Assembly: GCA_934486495.1 (NCBI GenBank)
Contig: CAKSPW010000099.1
Location: 1-5,549, forward strand
DNA: 5,549 bases
From: an uncultured Clostridia bacterium
GTDB lineage: Bacteria; Bacillota; Clostridia; UBA1381
Direction: 5' to 3'
Part shown: piece by piece, positions 5,514 to 5,549 of the stretch
Numbering within the stretch: position 1 is the stretch's first letter
Layout: the number at the start of each line of letters is the position of its first letter
Program-made: the position numbers and the translations under genes
The notes under the pieces: model-generated
The model's database searches: none
The model's input: the letters and a program-made list of their open reading frames with translations, nothing else
Told to the model about the DNA's origin: nothing

Positions 5514-5549
5514 ATGCGTGTAATTTTATGTGATAACTATGAACAGGTA
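5514..5549 (+). CDS. nagB: Start of a probable glucosamine-6-phosphate deaminase (3' end outside the window)
   Basis: The ATG at 5514 has GGGAG (5501-5505) 8 bases upstream and lies 14 bases after the kinase stop. Only 12 codons are visible, MRVILCDNYEQV. This matches the typical opening of Firmicute NagB proteins (Met, basic residue, beta strand of Val/Ile, then Asp-Tyr-Glu). NagB converts glucosamine 6-phosphate to fructose 6-phosphate and ammonia, which fits the amino-sugar context. The gene is real with good likelihood; the product name rests on a short stretch plus context. Confidence 0.55.
   Translation, partial: MRVILCDNYEQV

Overview
The base composition (A+T-rich), the strong AGGAGG-type ribosome binding sites and the sigma-A-like promoters suggest a low-GC Firmicute, most likely a gut-type Clostridium/Ruminococcus relative. 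That placement is inferred from style and gene content, not from a marker gene.

Left part (1-974): the 3' end of a beta-propeller-like gene is followed, 10 bases later, by a very A+T-rich gene for an unrecognised 176-residue protein. That protein is made of two copies of the same domain. The two genes look co-transcribed, since the second ribosome binding site overlaps the stop codon of the first.

Middle (975-2606): a roughly 415-base gap without a confident gene holds a GC-rich hairpin and a small open frame. The frame has an excellent Shine-Dalgarno sequence but no ATG/GTG/TTG at the expected distance. It is followed by a near-consensus promoter driving a serine-recombinase-family protein. 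This protein keeps the Recombinase DNA-binding domain and the zinc ribbon, but its N-terminal domain is short and lacks the recognisable catalytic Ser and Arg motifs. It looks like a catalytically dead, still expressed recombinase homologue. A strong bidirectional terminator separates it from the next gene.

Right part (2599-5549): a divergent regulatory/metabolic module. An AraC-family regulator (minus strand) faces a plus-strand operon consisting of a sugar-phosphate nucleotidyltransferase, an N-acetylhexosamine 1-kinase-like (NahK-like) phosphotransferase and the first 12 codons of a probable glucosamine-6-phosphate deaminase (nagB). A well-formed promoter lies between the regulator and the operon. 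Read together, this suggests amino-sugar salvage. The kinase would make hexosamine 1-phosphate, the nucleotidyltransferase would convert it to an NDP-sugar, and the deaminase would feed hexosamine 6-phosphate into glycolysis. The AraC protein is the obvious candidate regulator.

The most unusual items are the apparently inactive recombinase and the orphan small frame upstream of it. The rest is ordinary accessory and sugar-metabolism content.
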